A DNA stretch of 64,000 nucleotides from Sorangium cellulosum So0157-2 (GCF_000418325.1 NC_021658.1:5257501-5321500), one strand, 5' to 3'; counted from the first letter of the stretch, positions 17,409 to 26,760 are shown. The notes: generated by a model from the letters alone, not told the origin. A program made the numbers and translations.

Positions 17409-17535
17409 CATCCGGAGACGGTCGGAGGGGCCGAGGAGGACGACGCCACGCCGCGGCCTGAAACGCCAGGGCGGGGCGGCGGGCGCGCGCTCCTCCACCG
17501 CTTGCAGTTGTGTCGTAAAATTGCGAGGTCATGGT

Positions 17536-17796
17536 ATGCGAACCACGTGGATCGGGATGGGGCTCGTTGTGGGCGCGCTGCTCGTCTGGGGCTGTGGCGG
17601 CGAGGCGGCGCTCGGCGAGGCGTGCGAGGACGAGGGCGCGGACGGCGAGTGCGAGGACGGGTCGGTCTGCGGCAAGTCGGACGACAGCGCGGCGCTCGAG
17701 TGCCTGAAGACGTGCGTCGAGCAGACGGACTGCCCGGCCGACCAGGAGTGCAACGGCATCTCCGGCTCGGACCTCAAGGGCTGCAGGCCGAAGTAG
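17536..17796 (+). CDS. small Cys-rich lipoprotein
   Basis: This 86-residue protein has a signal peptide with a lipobox (LVVGALLVWGC, lipidated Cys near residue 20). A short acidic domain with seven further cysteines follows, including CEDEGADGECEDGSVC and CLKTCVEQTDCPADQEC. The spacing suggests a small disulphide-knotted surface module of a type common in myxobacterial lipoproteins. GAGGT lies about 8 nt before the ATG. The function is unknown. Confidence 0.75.
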   Translation: MRTTWIGMGLVVGALLVWGCGGEAALGEACEDEGADGECEDGSVCGKSDDSAALECLKTCVEQTDCPADQECNGISGSDLKGCRPK

Positions 17797-17913
17797 GCGA
17801 GGCCTCGGCGGGGCGCGGCGCGCTCGGATGCGGGCGCGCCGCCTCGCCGCTGGTCGCCGCGCCGCTGGCGCTCAGGGCGCGCCGGCGCCGCCGCGCGCCG
17901 TGCTGCGCCGCGC

Positions 17914-18990
17914 TCAGAGCACGCCGGCGTGCGCGCGATCGAGCAGCTCGTCCATCACCTGGAACAGCCGGCGGTTGCCGTCCTGGGAGTAGCCGGCGAG
18001 CTTCTCCTCGCAGCCGGGGATGGCCTTCACGAAATCCGCGACGACCGCCGGGTCGTCGAGCGAGTCGGCGCCGCGGCCGAACCCCTCGCGCTCGAGGTAG
18101 CGGGCGTTGAGCACCTGCTCGAACTGGCGGCCGAGGGGGACGGCGAGCATCGGCTTGCGCAGGTAGACCGCCTCGCCCATCAGCGTGAACCCCCCGCCGG
18201 CGATGACGGCGCGGCACGAGGCGAGGTCGTCGATGAAGCCCTCCTCGCTGAACGGGCGGTAGCGCAGGTTCCCCTCGACCTGCTCCTCGGTGATGCTCCG
18301 CCGCATCCCGTAGATGCGGCACTCGAGCCCGGTCCTGGCGAGCGTCCCGGCGAGCGCCTCGTTCCCCTCGGCGGTCTGGTAGACGAGCAGGTGCTCCCCG
18401 GGGCGGCGGTTGGCCGCGATGATCTCGGGGCGGAGGATCGGCGGCACCAGCGTCGTCTCCTGCTTGCGGACCGGGGGGCGGAAGAACGTGGCGATGACGT
18501 AGTGCTGGCAGAACGGCAGCTTGCTCTTCACGAACGCGCGCGTGAGCTGGAAGCCCGCCTCGTGGCCGGCGACGATCTCCGCGTCGTGGGTGCACCGGTT
18601 GATGATCTGCATGTTGTCGATCGAGAGGATCGGCAGCCGGTGGAGCTTGGCGTAGAGGTACGTCCACGACTCGAAGTCGCTGATCGTGAGCTCGGGGCGA
18701 AAGTCCTTGATGAGCTCGAAGTACGCGGCGATGTTCTTCGGGATGCCGGTCGCGCCGGAGAGCACGTTGGACCAGAGCGTCTTGCCGCGGCGCACCCGGT
18801 TCTCCTCGTAGATCATGTGGAGCCCGTGGATGCGGTTGACGCCCGCGAAGCGCTTCGACAGAAAATCGGTCGCGCGCCCCGACGCCATGATCTCGAGCTC
18901 GTGCCCGAGCTCGAGCAGGCGCTCGATCACGACGCGCGAGCGCATGGCGTGCCCCATCCCTTCGCCGACGACGCCGTAGAGGATCTTCAT
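17914..18990 (-). CDS. MurG-like glycosyltransferase
   Basis: This 358-residue GT-B fold protein starts with MKILYGVVGEGMGHAMRS, the glycine/histidine loop of MurG-like (GT28) enzymes. The donor-binding half contains YRPFSEEGFIDDLASCRAVI and AGGGFTLMGEAVYLRKPML, the nucleotide-sugar site pattern. It resembles the MJ1255-type family of uncharacterised glycosyltransferases. Acceptor and sugar are unknown. No membrane span is visible. Its downstream end faces the small lipoprotein gene. The next gene (19096) is divergent. Confidence 0.8.
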   Translation of the reverse strand: MKILYGVVGEGMGHAMRSRVVIERLLELGHELEIMASGRATDFLSKRFAGVNRIHGLHMIYEENRVRRGKTLWSNVLSGATGIPKNIAAYFELIKDFRPELTISDFESWTYLYAKLHRLPILSIDNMQIINRCTHDAEIVAGHEAGFQLTRAFVKSKLPFCQHYVIATFFRPPVRKQETTLVPPILRPEIIAANRRPGEHLLVYQTAEGNEALAGTLARTGLECRIYGMRRSITEEQVEGNLRYRPFSEEGFIDDLASCRAVIAGGGFTLMGEAVYLRKPMLAVPLGRQFEQVLNARYLEREGFGRGADSLDDPAVVADFVKAIPGCEEKLAGYSQDGNRRLFQVMDELLDRAHAGVL

Positions 18991-19095
18991 GGCGCGCGAG
19001 TGTAGCGGGCGCTGCCCGGGGTTCGAAAGGAAACGGCGGGGCCGGGGCGCGGGCGGCGCTCTCACGGGCGCGGCGCCGGGGCGCGGGCGGCGGGC

Positions 19096-20100
19096 GTGAC
19101 GCCGCGCCGGCGGATCTGGAGCGAGCTGCTGCCGCTCGAGGTGGTGCGTGCGCCCGGAACGCTCGCGCTCCTCCGGCGGTACGGGCTGGAGCTCGCGATC
19201 GCGGTGCGGCCAGAGACGGCGGCGGGCCTGCCGGATCTCGCGGCGGCGTGCGCGGACGCGGGGGTCGGGGTCGCGGTGTGGCCGATGATCGCGGACGAGG
19301 ACGGGCGCTGGGCGAGCGCCGGCAACGCGGCGGCGTTCGGCGCGTTCGTCGCGCGGCTGCTCGACGCGCTCGACGCGCGCGGGCTCGCCGCGGCGGAGGT
19401 CGCGGTCGATCTCGAGCCGCCGATCCAGGACGTGCGCCGGGCCCTCGACGGCGCGCGCGGGGCGATCGCGCTGCTCGGCGGCGGCGTCCGGGGGGCGCGG
19501 GCGGGCGCGGCCGGGCGGGACGCGCGGTGGCGGGACGCGCAGCGCGCGTATGGGGAGATGGCGGGCGCGATCCACGGCCGCGGGGTGGCGACCTCGGCCG
19601 CGATCGTGCCGCTCGTCCTGGCCGACGGGCCGGCGGGCGGCTGGGAGCGGATCCTCGGAACGCCCGTGTCGGCGCCGCCGTGGGGGCGGGTCGGCGCGAT
19701 GCTGTACACGTCGCTGTTCGAGGGGTACTCGCGCGGCGCGCTCGGGCGGGACGACGCGGTCGCGCTGCTCGCCTGGGGGTGCGGCGCCGCCGCGCGGCGG
19801 TTCGGTCCGAGGGCGGGGGCCTCGGTGGGCGCGGTGGGGCGGGGCGCGCTCGGCGACGAGCCGGTATACCGCTCGGTCGCCGAGCTGCGCGAGGACGTGG
19901 CCGTCGCGGTGACGGCCGGCGTGCAGGATCTCGCGCTGTTCGATCTCGGCGGGGTGCTGGCGCGGCCGCCGGCCGAGGCGTGGCTGGAGGCGTTCGTGGC
20001 GCCGCCGGCCGAGCCGCGCCTGCCCCGGGCGACGCTGCGGGCGCGCGGCGCGGTGGCGGCCGCGGCGCTGCTCGGGCGGGCGGCTTTCGGCGCGCGCTGA
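19096..20100 (+). CDS. hypothetical protein, probable TIM-barrel
   Basis: I do not recognise this 334-residue protein. Strand-like segments recur at regular intervals (LELAIAVRPE, VGVAVWPMIADEDGRW, AEVAVDLEPPIQD, VATSAAIVPLVL, VGAMLYTSLFEGYSRG, VQDLALFDLGGV). Acidic residues sit at their ends (IADED, DLEPP, LFE), which is the look of a glycosidase-like barrel. No signal peptide is seen. The start is a GTG at 19096 with no obvious Shine-Dalgarno. It is divergent from the MurG-like gene, 105 bp apart, so a shared carbohydrate role is possible but inferred. Confidence 0.6.
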   Translation: MTPRRRIWSELLPLEVVRAPGTLALLRRYGLELAIAVRPETAAGLPDLAAACADAGVGVAVWPMIADEDGRWASAGNAAAFGAFVARLLDALDARGLAAAEVAVDLEPPIQDVRRALDGARGAIALLGGGVRGARAGAAGRDARWRDAQRAYGEMAGAIHGRGVATSAAIVPLVLADGPAGGWERILGTPVSAPPWGRVGAMLYTSLFEGYSRGALGRDDAVALLAWGCGAAARRFGPRAGASVGAVGRGALGDEPVYRSVAELREDVAVAVTAGVQDLALFDLGGVLARPPAEAWLEAFVAPPAEPRLPRATLRARGAVAAAALLGRAAFGAR

Positions 20101-20173
20101 GGCGACCGGCCCCGCGCGCCAGAAACCCCGCCAGAACAACCGGTCGATCGCCGCCGGGCCGCTGCAGCAGAGT

Positions 20174-22381
20174 TCAGTAGTTGAGGTTGCGAACGAGAAC
20201 GAGCGCCTTTCCGTTCCCGTCCATGTCATCCTCCCAAGCCACCACGAAGCGGCCCTGATCATCCACGGCGGTCACAGGCGACCGTTGCTGACCGCTCGCG
20301 TCACTATTGACGGTGAAATCCGCCCGATTCTGCGCGCCGCTGTGCGTGAAATCGCGTCCGAGGATCTGGTACACACCGTTGTCGTCCTGGTCGTCCTGCC
20401 AGACCACCGCAAAAGCACCGTCGCCGCGCATCCCCACGCTGGGCGCGTACTGCTGGCCGTCAGCCACGCTGTTCACCGTCATCACCCCGAAGCGCTCGAC
20501 GCCGGTGATCGTGAACCCGCGCGCATAGATCTGGTAGTAGCCGTTCGCGTCCTGGTCGTCCTCCCAGGCCACCACGTGGTTCCCGTTGTTCGCCATGCCG
20601 ATCGACGGCCTGGTGTGCTGACCGCCAGCGTTCGTATTGACCGCTTTCTGTGCGAAGCGGTTGCCGCCCGTAGCGGTGAAACCCCGGTGATAGATCTGGA
20701 AATTAGCGTCGTCGTCCTGGTCGTCTTCCCAAGCGACGACGAAGTCGCCATCGGAATCCATGGCGATGGCCGGATTGAACTGCTCGCCCGCGGCGATGCT
20801 GTTGACGGTGAAGGTCGGGATGCGCTCAGCACCGGCCGCAGTGAAGCCGCGCGCCAGGATTTGGTAGTACCCGTTCCCATCCTGGTCGTCCTCCCAGGCG
20901 ACAACGAAGTTGCCGCTTGCGTCGCAGGCCACCGCGGGCCTCGACTGCTGACCACCTGACACGGTGTTCACCGTGCGATCATGGAAGCGCTCGCTGCCAT
21001 TGGCGTTGAAGCCGCGCGCCAGGATCTGGTAGGCGCCGTTCCCGTCCTGATCGTCTTCCCACACCACCACGAACCTCCCCGAGTCGTCGATGGCGACGTC
21101 CGGGTGCTGCTGCTGCCCTGCATCCACGCTGTTCACGGCGATCTGCGAGAACCGCGCGTTGCCGTCTGGGTCGAAGCCGCGCGCGTAGATCTGACCGACG
21201 CCGTTGTCATCGTGGTCATCTTCCCAGACCACCACGAAGTCGCCGCTCGGCGCCGTCGCGATCTTGGGATCGAAGCGCTTGCCCGTCAGCTGCACGTTGG
21301 CCATGCGATCCTTGAACAAGATATCGTTGGCATTGTAAGCGTACGCGGGCATCGCAGACTGCATGTCGTAGCTGATCGTATAGTTCTGTTGGTTGTGTTT
21401 GGTCGCGGTCGGGCTGGACGCCTGGTTGTAGTTCAAGTACAGCGTCGCCTGACAGTTCGCGAAGATCGCGCAGTTGCCGTCTTCAACGCTCAGCGTCTCC
21501 ACCGTGAACTGATTCTGCGCCGGCGCGAACGTGAGGACGCGCAGCCAGCCGTTCCCCAGCGCGTGGCCGTTGCCCAGGACCGGCTCGCTCTGAAAGTCGT
21601 TCAGGATCTCGTGTACGATGTTGCCGTTGTTGCCGGTGCGGCGGCGATACGACACCCCCTGGATGTGTCCGCTCACGGACATGAACACGTTGCTGTGGCG
21701 CTGGATCAGCTCTTCCCAGAGGTCTACGCCGTCGCGGCCCTCGAGGTTGTAGCCGTCGGCGCAGCCGCTCGCGTGCTCGGCGTTGCTGCCCATGTGGCAG
21801 TGCGTGGCCACGATGACGCGACGGTCCGGGTGGTTCGCGATGACTTGATTCGCCCACGTCACGACGTCCTTGCGCGGCGCAAACTCGACGCTCACCACCA
21901 TGAACTTGAGCCCGCCGGCCTCGAAGTACGTGTAGTTGTTCATGTTCGACGCGTCGTAAGCGCCGCCGTAGAACGGCTCGCCCTGGTAGCGCGGCTGACC
22001 GAAGTAATTCGCGTACAGCGAGCTGCGCATGTAGGCTTCGTTGCTCGGGAAGATGTCGTGGTTGCCGATCGTCATGCTGTATGGCACGCCGGCGTTGTCC
22101 AGCAGCGTGTGCGCAGCGCTCGCCACGTCGTACTCGCTCGCGGTGTCGTGATTGGTGATATCGCCGAGGTGCACCGCGAACTTGATGTTTCGCGCGGCGC
22201 GGTTGTCGACGAGCCATTGCATCTGGTGCTCGTAGACCTCGTACGAGGAGAACTCGCTGTAATTTTGAGTGTCGGGGATCAACACGACCGAGAACGCCGC
22301 CTGCGCGCTCGCGGAGCGCGCCACTGCACACCACAGCGTGAAGACGGATGCTATGAGCGCCAAACGATAGGTTTTTGTCAT
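20174..22381 (-). CDS. secreted metallophosphoesterase with seven 55-residue repeats
   Basis: This 735-residue protein has a signal peptide (cleavage near ASA, residue 26) and a calcineurin-like phosphoesterase domain (about 28-310). Motifs are IPDTQNY, HLGDITNHD, GNHDIFPS, THCHMGSN and VSGHIQG. From about residue 365 to the end there are six full repeats and one shortened repeat of about 55 residues. Each follows the pattern D-G-FVVVWEDDQDGNG-QI-ARGF-G-VN-GQQ-P. Seven blades suggest a beta-propeller, and the DDQDGNG loops could bind calcium. It probably cleaves extracellular phosphodiesters or nucleotides. It is less GC-rich than its neighbours. The divergent PPIase-HupE operon starts 257 bp away. 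Confidence 0.85.
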   Translation of the reverse strand: MTKTYRLALIASVFTLWCAVARSASAQAAFSVVLIPDTQNYSEFSSYEVYEHQMQWLVDNRAARNIKFAVHLGDITNHDTASEYDVASAAHTLLDNAGVPYSMTIGNHDIFPSNEAYMRSSLYANYFGQPRYQGEPFYGGAYDASNMNNYTYFEAGGLKFMVVSVEFAPRKDVVTWANQVIANHPDRRVIVATHCHMGSNAEHASGCADGYNLEGRDGVDLWEELIQRHSNVFMSVSGHIQGVSYRRRTGNNGNIVHEILNDFQSEPVLGNGHALGNGWLRVLTFAPAQNQFTVETLSVEDGNCAIFANCQATLYLNYNQASSPTATKHNQQNYTISYDMQSAMPAYAYNANDILFKDRMANVQLTGKRFDPKIATAPSGDFVVVWEDDHDDNGVGQIYARGFDPDGNARFSQIAVNSVDAGQQQHPDVAIDDSGRFVVVWEDDQDGNGAYQILARGFNANGSERFHDRTVNTVSGGQQSRPAVACDASGNFVVAWEDDQDGNGYYQILARGFTAAGAERIPTFTVNSIAAGEQFNPAIAMDSDGDFVVAWEDDQDDDANFQIYHRGFTATGGNRFAQKAVNTNAGGQHTRPSIGMANNGNHVVAWEDDQDANGYYQIYARGFTITGVERFGVMTVNSVADGQQYAPSVGMRGDGAFAVVWQDDQDDNGVYQILGRDFTHSGAQNRADFTVNSDASGQQRSPVTAVDDQGRFVVAWEDDMDGNGKALVLVRNLNY

Positions 22382-22638
22382 GTACGGGTGCTCCCCTGGC
22401 CGAAACGGACGAACCTGACCCTAGTCGCGTTCACGCTTGTATACGGTGCGGATGGCAGTTCCGTGCGGCTCTCGTTACCGCTCGTTGCCTCTCGTCCCGA
22501 GCTGCGCCGCGCTGCGTCGTCGTCCGACCGTCGGGCCACCGCTCGGTCGCGCTGCTGAAACAGAGACGCCACAGAGCGCCGGTAGCGTCGGCCGGGCTCA
22601 CCGGTCCATGCGCCGGATCCACTGCACGCTCGAGAGCC

Positions 22639-23538
22639 ATGACTCGAACCGCCGCCCCTGCAACCGCCGACTCGACCGCGCTCGAGGGCACGTCGGGCCA
22701 CACGGCCAAAGAGGCCAAGAGCTTCGCCGCTCGGTTGCGGCGCGTCGCGTCCGAGCCCTTCCTTCACTTCACGCTGCTCGGGGCGCTGGTGTTCGCCGGA
22801 CATCGCCTGGCGACCCGCGCGCTCGACGTGCCCACGGTCGAAGTGTCGGTGTCCAAACAGCGAGAGTTGGTCAAGCTGTTCGAGCAACGTCAGCGCAGGG
22901 CCCCGAACGACGCGGAGCGCGAAGCGCTGATCCGACGCTACGTCGAAGACGAAGCGCTGTTTCGCGAGGGCTTGCGCCTCTCCCTGGTGCACACGGACCC
23001 CATGCTGCGCGCGCAGATCATCGCCCGCGTGCGCGGCATGCTGCAAGCCGAGCTCGAGCAGAAGCCGCCCACGGACACCGAGCTCCAACGCTACTATGAA
23101 GCGCACCTCTCCGACTACTCCATCCCTGAGACCATCAGCTATCGCGAGTACCTGATCCGCGGCGGCCCGGACGCGGAAGGCGACTCGCGACGTCTCTTGT
23201 CGCTGTTGGAGCGACAAGAGACGTCCGACGGGCCGGGGCTGCCTGTTCCGACCGACCATTCGCGCCGCTCCGAAGCGCAGCTAGCCTCATTGTACGGTCC
23301 CGAGATGGCACACGAGCTCTGGAGTCTGCCGAGCGGCAGCTGGCGAGAGCTGCGGTCGAGCAGCGGAATCCACATCATGCGCGTCGCGGAGCGCACCGCG
23401 GCGTCGGAGCCGTCGTTCGAGGCCATCCGCGAGAAGGTGAGCGCGGACTACCGCAAGGATCGGACCGCGCGCGCGTTTCAAGGGGAGCTCAGCCGCCTCA
23501 CATCGCAGTGGCGCGTCCAGATCGCGGAGGAGCCATGA
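22639..23538 (+). CDS. parvulin-type peptidyl-prolyl isomerase, membrane-anchored
   Basis: This 299-residue protein has one N-terminal membrane span (FLHFTLLGALVFAGHRLA, about residues 35-52). A SurA/PpiD-like helical chaperone region follows (KQRELVKLFEQRQRRAPNDA, YVEDEALFREGLRL). The C-terminal segment is parvulin-like (about 150-265, ending SSGIHIMRVAERTA). Such proteins assist folding of exported proteins. Its stop overlaps the HupE start (ATGA), so the two are co-translated. PPIase-HupE pairs recur in other bacteria, where the isomerase may assist the adjacent membrane protein. The ATG at 22639 follows GAGAG weakly. Confidence 0.85.
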   Translation: MTRTAAPATADSTALEGTSGHTAKEAKSFAARLRRVASEPFLHFTLLGALVFAGHRLATRALDVPTVEVSVSKQRELVKLFEQRQRRAPNDAEREALIRRYVEDEALFREGLRLSLVHTDPMLRAQIIARVRGMLQAELEQKPPTDTELQRYYEAHLSDYSIPETISYREYLIRGGPDAEGDSRRLLSLLERQETSDGPGLPVPTDHSRRSEAQLASLYGPEMAHELWSLPSGSWRELRSSSGIHIMRVAERTAASEPSFEAIREKVSADYRKDRTARAFQGELSRLTSQWRVQIAEEP

Positions 23539-24533
23539 CGAGGGCGACGCGGCTGCGAGCGGCGGCGGTGCTGTGGGTCACCCTGTGTCTCCTGCGCGCC
23601 GCGAGCGCGCACGCCCACACACCCTCGCTGAGCGTGCTGGCGCTCGACGAGCGCTCGCCGGGCGAGTTCATCGCCAGCTGGGAGCGCACGCAGGGTATCC
23701 ACGACGTCAGCGCGGCGTACGACCTGCTCAAGCCCGTGTTCCCTGAGCACTGCGAGTTCGCGGCGCCGCGCCTCGATTGCGGCGAGCGCGGGTTGTCAGG
23801 CCGCATCGGGTTCGACGGCTTGGGCGATCTCTCGACCGCCGGCATCATCAAGATCCACCGGGTTGACGGAAACACCCAGGTGTTGAGCCTGACCGCCGCG
23901 CAGCCGCACGTCCGGGTGTCAGAGGCCAGGCTCGATACGAGCGCGTCGCGCGGGGTGTACAATTTCATCTGGCTCGGGATCACGCACATCTGGCTCGGGC
24001 TCGATCACTTGCTGTTCGTGGTAGGGCTGCTCTGGCTGCTGGACTCCTGGCGCGTGCTGATCAAGACCGTCACGGCGTTCACGATCGCGCATAGCTTGAC
24101 GCTGGGGGCGGCGACCTTCGGGCTGCACATCCTGCCGACCGCCCCCGTCGAAGCCGTCATCGCGCTCAGCATCGCGTTCGTCGCCGTGGAGATCGCTGGC
24201 GAGGCACGCACGAAGCAGCCGAGCTTGACCCGGAAGCGGCCCTGGCTCGTGGCGTTCGCGTTCGGTCTCTTGCACGGCTTCGGCTTCGCGAGCGCGCTGG
24301 CGGAGCTGGAGATCGCCAAGGCGGAGCTCCCGATCGCGCTGCTCTGCTTCAACGTCGGCGTGGAGATCGGGCAGCTGGTGTTCATCGCGGGCTTGCTGGC
24401 GCTCCGCCTGGCGCTGCGCACGCTCGAGCGCGCGACGAGCCTACGCTTCGCGATGGCCGGTTGCTACGCGATGGGCGTCCTGGCGATGTACTGGTTCTTC
24501 GAGCGTATCGTCGCTTTCATGCCCGACGTCTGA
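23535..24533 (+). CDS. HupE/UreJ-family membrane protein
   Basis: This 332-residue protein has a signal peptide (LWVTLCLLRAASAHAH), an extracytoplasmic domain of about 120 residues, and six or so membrane spans. Histidine motifs typical of HupE/UreJ are HIWLGLDHLLFVVGLLWLL, AHSLTLGAATFG and LLHGFGFASALAE. HupE-type proteins are nickel or cobalt permeases in hydrogenase and urease loci. This longer form with an N-terminal domain is often found without such enzymes, and its substrate is unclear. GGAGG lies just before the ATG, which overlaps the PPIase stop. Confidence 0.85.
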   Translation: MTRATRLRAAAVLWVTLCLLRAASAHAHTPSLSVLALDERSPGEFIASWERTQGIHDVSAAYDLLKPVFPEHCEFAAPRLDCGERGLSGRIGFDGLGDLSTAGIIKIHRVDGNTQVLSLTAAQPHVRVSEARLDTSASRGVYNFIWLGITHIWLGLDHLLFVVGLLWLLDSWRVLIKTVTAFTIAHSLTLGAATFGLHILPTAPVEAVIALSIAFVAVEIAGEARTKQPSLTRKRPWLVAFAFGLLHGFGFASALAELEIAKAELPIALLCFNVGVEIGQLVFIAGLLALRLALRTLERATSLRFAMAGCYAMGVLAMYWFFERIVAFMPDV

Positions 24534-24575
24534 AGTCCAGGCGGCCTGCCTCGGTCTCGACATCTTCGCCGAGTC

Positions 24576-24695
24576 CTAGGTGTGATGTGACTTGCCCTGG
24601 CCGCGGTAGCGCTTCCAGTGATGTCGCTTGTTCTTGTTCTTCGGCCTGCTGTTGCTAGAGCTGCCGATGGACGTCTTCTTGGTCGAGAGCGGCAT
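24576..24695 (-). CDS. small basic protein, 39 residues
   Basis: A short minus-strand frame with GGAG 5 nt before its ATG encodes a highly basic peptide. It ends in NKRHHWKRYRGQGKSHHT, with about a third Lys, Arg or His. The composition and the WKRYRGQGK stretch recall small ribosome- or nucleic-acid-binding proteins, but I cannot name a family. It is convergent with the HupE gene. The ribosome-binding site and non-random C-terminus are the only support. Confidence 0.35.
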   Translation of the reverse strand: MPLSTKKTSIGSSSNSRPKNKNKRHHWKRYRGQGKSHHT

Positions 24696-25376
24696 GCGCG
24701 CTCCATTGCGCCTGGACGGAGCGAGCGGAAGTGGGCCCCGGGCGAACGCGGCGACGGCCGACGAGCGAGCTCGCCTGGCGCGCGCTGTCCGCAGCGGCTC
24801 AGGGGAATGGTTTGCGAGCGGAGCCCAGCCGTCCGGTCCTCGCGATTCGCCTGCCGGCCGCGTTCGAAGAGCGATGGACTCCTTTCGTTCTCGACCAGGT
24901 CGCTCGAGCACCTCGGATCCAATCACCAGAAGCTCGAAGCGCCCGCGCTTTGTCGGCTGGTTGAAGATTTGGAAGCGCACGAGAACGCGCGCCCGTCCTG
25001 TCGCGCGTGCAGGGTCGGTGCGCCTGCGGAGAGCGCGCCGGTCCTGCGACCCCGCGCCGCGCAGATGTGTTGGGGATTGATCGGTGAGAAACGAGCCCTT
25101 CTCGCGGTGCGCTCATTGACGTCAGCGGCGCAGCATGTGATAGCTTGGTGCGGTGCGAGAACGTTTATATTGCGCACCGGCGCTGCGCCCGCGAGGCCCG
25201 TCCCTGATTCCGTGATGGGGAAGAAATTGAACCACAGAGGCACAGAGGTAAGAGAAGAGAGAAAGAGATTCTTTCTTGTCTCTCTCCCCTCTGTGCCTCT
25301 GTGGTTCCTTCTCTCTCTCATGAGCCAGGAATGAGCTCTTCCGACGCGGCGCCGGCTTGACTTGATGGAGGTGCCT
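24696..25376. other. non-coding region with a large hairpin
   Basis: The 681 bp hold no recognisable gene. GC content is lower than average, and the last third contains the perfect inverted repeat at 25229-25307. The rest could be decayed coding sequence. Confidence 0.5.
25229..25307. repeat. 20-bp perfect inverted repeat (REP-like hairpin)
   Basis: GAACCACAGAGGCACAGAGG at 25229-25248 is exactly reversed at 25288-25307. The 39-nt loop is itself purine-rich on one side and pyrimidine-rich on the other (AAGAGAAGAGAGAAAGAG then CTTTCTTGTCTCTC), so the stem can extend imperfectly. The composition differs sharply from the GC-rich surroundings. Similar CCACAGAGGCACAGAG hairpins are, from memory, dispersed repeats in several phyla. 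Confidence 0.85.
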
Positions 25377-26666
25377 GTGAATCGAAGCAAGCGGTGGGTC
25401 CTTCACGCGACCCTGGCGATGTCCAGCGCGGTTGCGCGCGCCGGCAGGGGAACGGCGCTCGGCCTGGCGCTCGCGGCCGCGGCGTGCTCCACCGGCGGGG
25501 ACGCCGGCGGGAGCGCGGATGCCGGCGATCGCGGCGACGCGCTCAGCGAGAGCGCCGCGTCGGGGACGGGCGGCGCCCTCGCGACCGGGGGCGCCGCCGA
25601 GACGGGCGGCGGGGCCGGCGGCGAGGGGCCCGCCGCGAGCAGCGGCGCCGGCGGCGCGGGGACCACCGCGGGCGGCGGCGCGCCGGGCGACGGGGGAGCG
25701 ACGGGCGCGGGCGGCGCGGGCGGCGGCGGCGGAGCGCCCGACACGTGCAGCAAAGCCGCGGCCTGCGGCTCGCACAAGTGGGCGTGCTGGCCGATGCCCA
25801 ATCCGGCGGGCAGCGGCCTGCCCAACCCGGCGAGCACCTCCGATCTCGGGGGCGGCGTGGTGCGCGACAACGTGACGTGCCTCGAGTGGCAACAGAGCCC
25901 TCCCTCCGAGGCGTTCACGTGGGAACAGGCGAACCGCTATTGCGACGAGCTGACGCTCGGCGGGTCCTCGGACTGGCGCCTGCCGACCCGCATCGAGATG
26001 ACATCGATCGTGGACTTCACCCAGAGCCCGGCCATCGACAAGACCGCATTCCCGGGGGCGCGGGGGGGCTTCCACAAGACGTCATCCGACTGGATCCTCA
26101 CGATCCGGCAGGCCGGCGCCGGCGCGGGGCACGACTATGCGTGGGCCTTCAACCTGAGCGACGGGATCGTCAGCAACGCAACCTCCAAGGCCACCGCGGC
26201 GAGCCTGCGCTGCGTCCGAGGCAACGGGGAAGGGGAGGCGCCGAGCAGCCCGGCCGTGGCCCCGCCCGACCAGTACACCGTCGTGTCGCCCGGCGAGGTG
26301 ATGGACAACTACACGGGCCTCGTCTGGCAGCAGGGCTATTCGCCGGCCACGATGACGTGGGCCGAGGCGGAGAGCTACTGCGCGACGCTCGATCTCAACG
26401 ATCGCGCCTGGCGCCTGCCGAGCATCCGGGAGCTCGCGACCCTGGTCGACGAAGCCCAGGTGGCGCCGTCGATCCACAGAACGATGTTCCCGGACACGCA
26501 GTACGGCGCCCGCAGCAACGACTGGTACTGGGCCTCGCACTCGGCCGCGAGGAACGCTCCGGCGGCGTGGGCGCTCAACTTCGACGACGGCTTCACCGGG
26601 TTCAACGCGGGCGAGAGCGGCAAGTGGAACCACTTCACGGCCGCATGGGTGAAGTGCGTGCGCTGA
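25377..26666 (+). CDS. lipoprotein with two DUF1566 (Lcl) domains
   Basis: This 429-residue protein has a signal peptide and lipobox (LALAAAACSTGG). A Gly/Ala/Thr-rich linker follows to about residue 120. Two DUF1566/Lcl_C domains then occur (about 130-280 and 300-429), each with C or VW-x-Q, WRLPTRIEM or WRLPSIREL, DWILT or DWYWAS, and the closing LRCVRG or VKCVR. The family appears on bacterial surfaces, and function is largely unknown (Legionella Lcl binds glycosaminoglycans). The GTG at 25377 was chosen because GGAGG ends 6 nt upstream. The linker type is characteristic of myxobacterial lipoproteins. Confidence 0.85.
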   Translation: MNRSKRWVLHATLAMSSAVARAGRGTALGLALAAAACSTGGDAGGSADAGDRGDALSESAASGTGGALATGGAAETGGGAGGEGPAASSGAGGAGTTAGGGAPGDGGATGAGGAGGGGGAPDTCSKAAACGSHKWACWPMPNPAGSGLPNPASTSDLGGGVVRDNVTCLEWQQSPPSEAFTWEQANRYCDELTLGGSSDWRLPTRIEMTSIVDFTQSPAIDKTAFPGARGGFHKTSSDWILTIRQAGAGAGHDYAWAFNLSDGIVSNATSKATAASLRCVRGNGEGEAPSSPAVAPPDQYTVVSPGEVMDNYTGLVWQQGYSPATMTWAEAESYCATLDLNDRAWRLPSIRELATLVDEAQVAPSIHRTMFPDTQYGARSNDWYWASHSAARNAPAAWALNFDDGFTGFNAGESGKWNHFTAAWVKCVR

Positions 26667-26682
26667 GGGGCCCGCGCGGTCA

Positions 26683-26713
26683 CGGGCGGGCAGGGCGGTG
26701 CGGGGCCCGCCCG
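26683..26713. terminator. GC hairpin after DUF1566 gene
   Basis: CGGGCGGGC (26683-26691) pairs with GCCCGCCCG (26705-26713) over a 13-nt loop, 17 nt after the lipoprotein stop. No U tract follows. It separates the lipoprotein from the PqqD-YkgJ operon. Confidence 0.45.
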
Positions 26714-26760
26714 CCTCGTTTCGGTGGCGCGCGGCCGCCGGCGTCGGTTAGCGTGCCCGG

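Noticed and set aside
23535..24533. Nickel transporter for hydrogenase or urease
   Set aside because: HupE family membership is clear, but neither enzyme is encoded in the window, so the substrate was left open.
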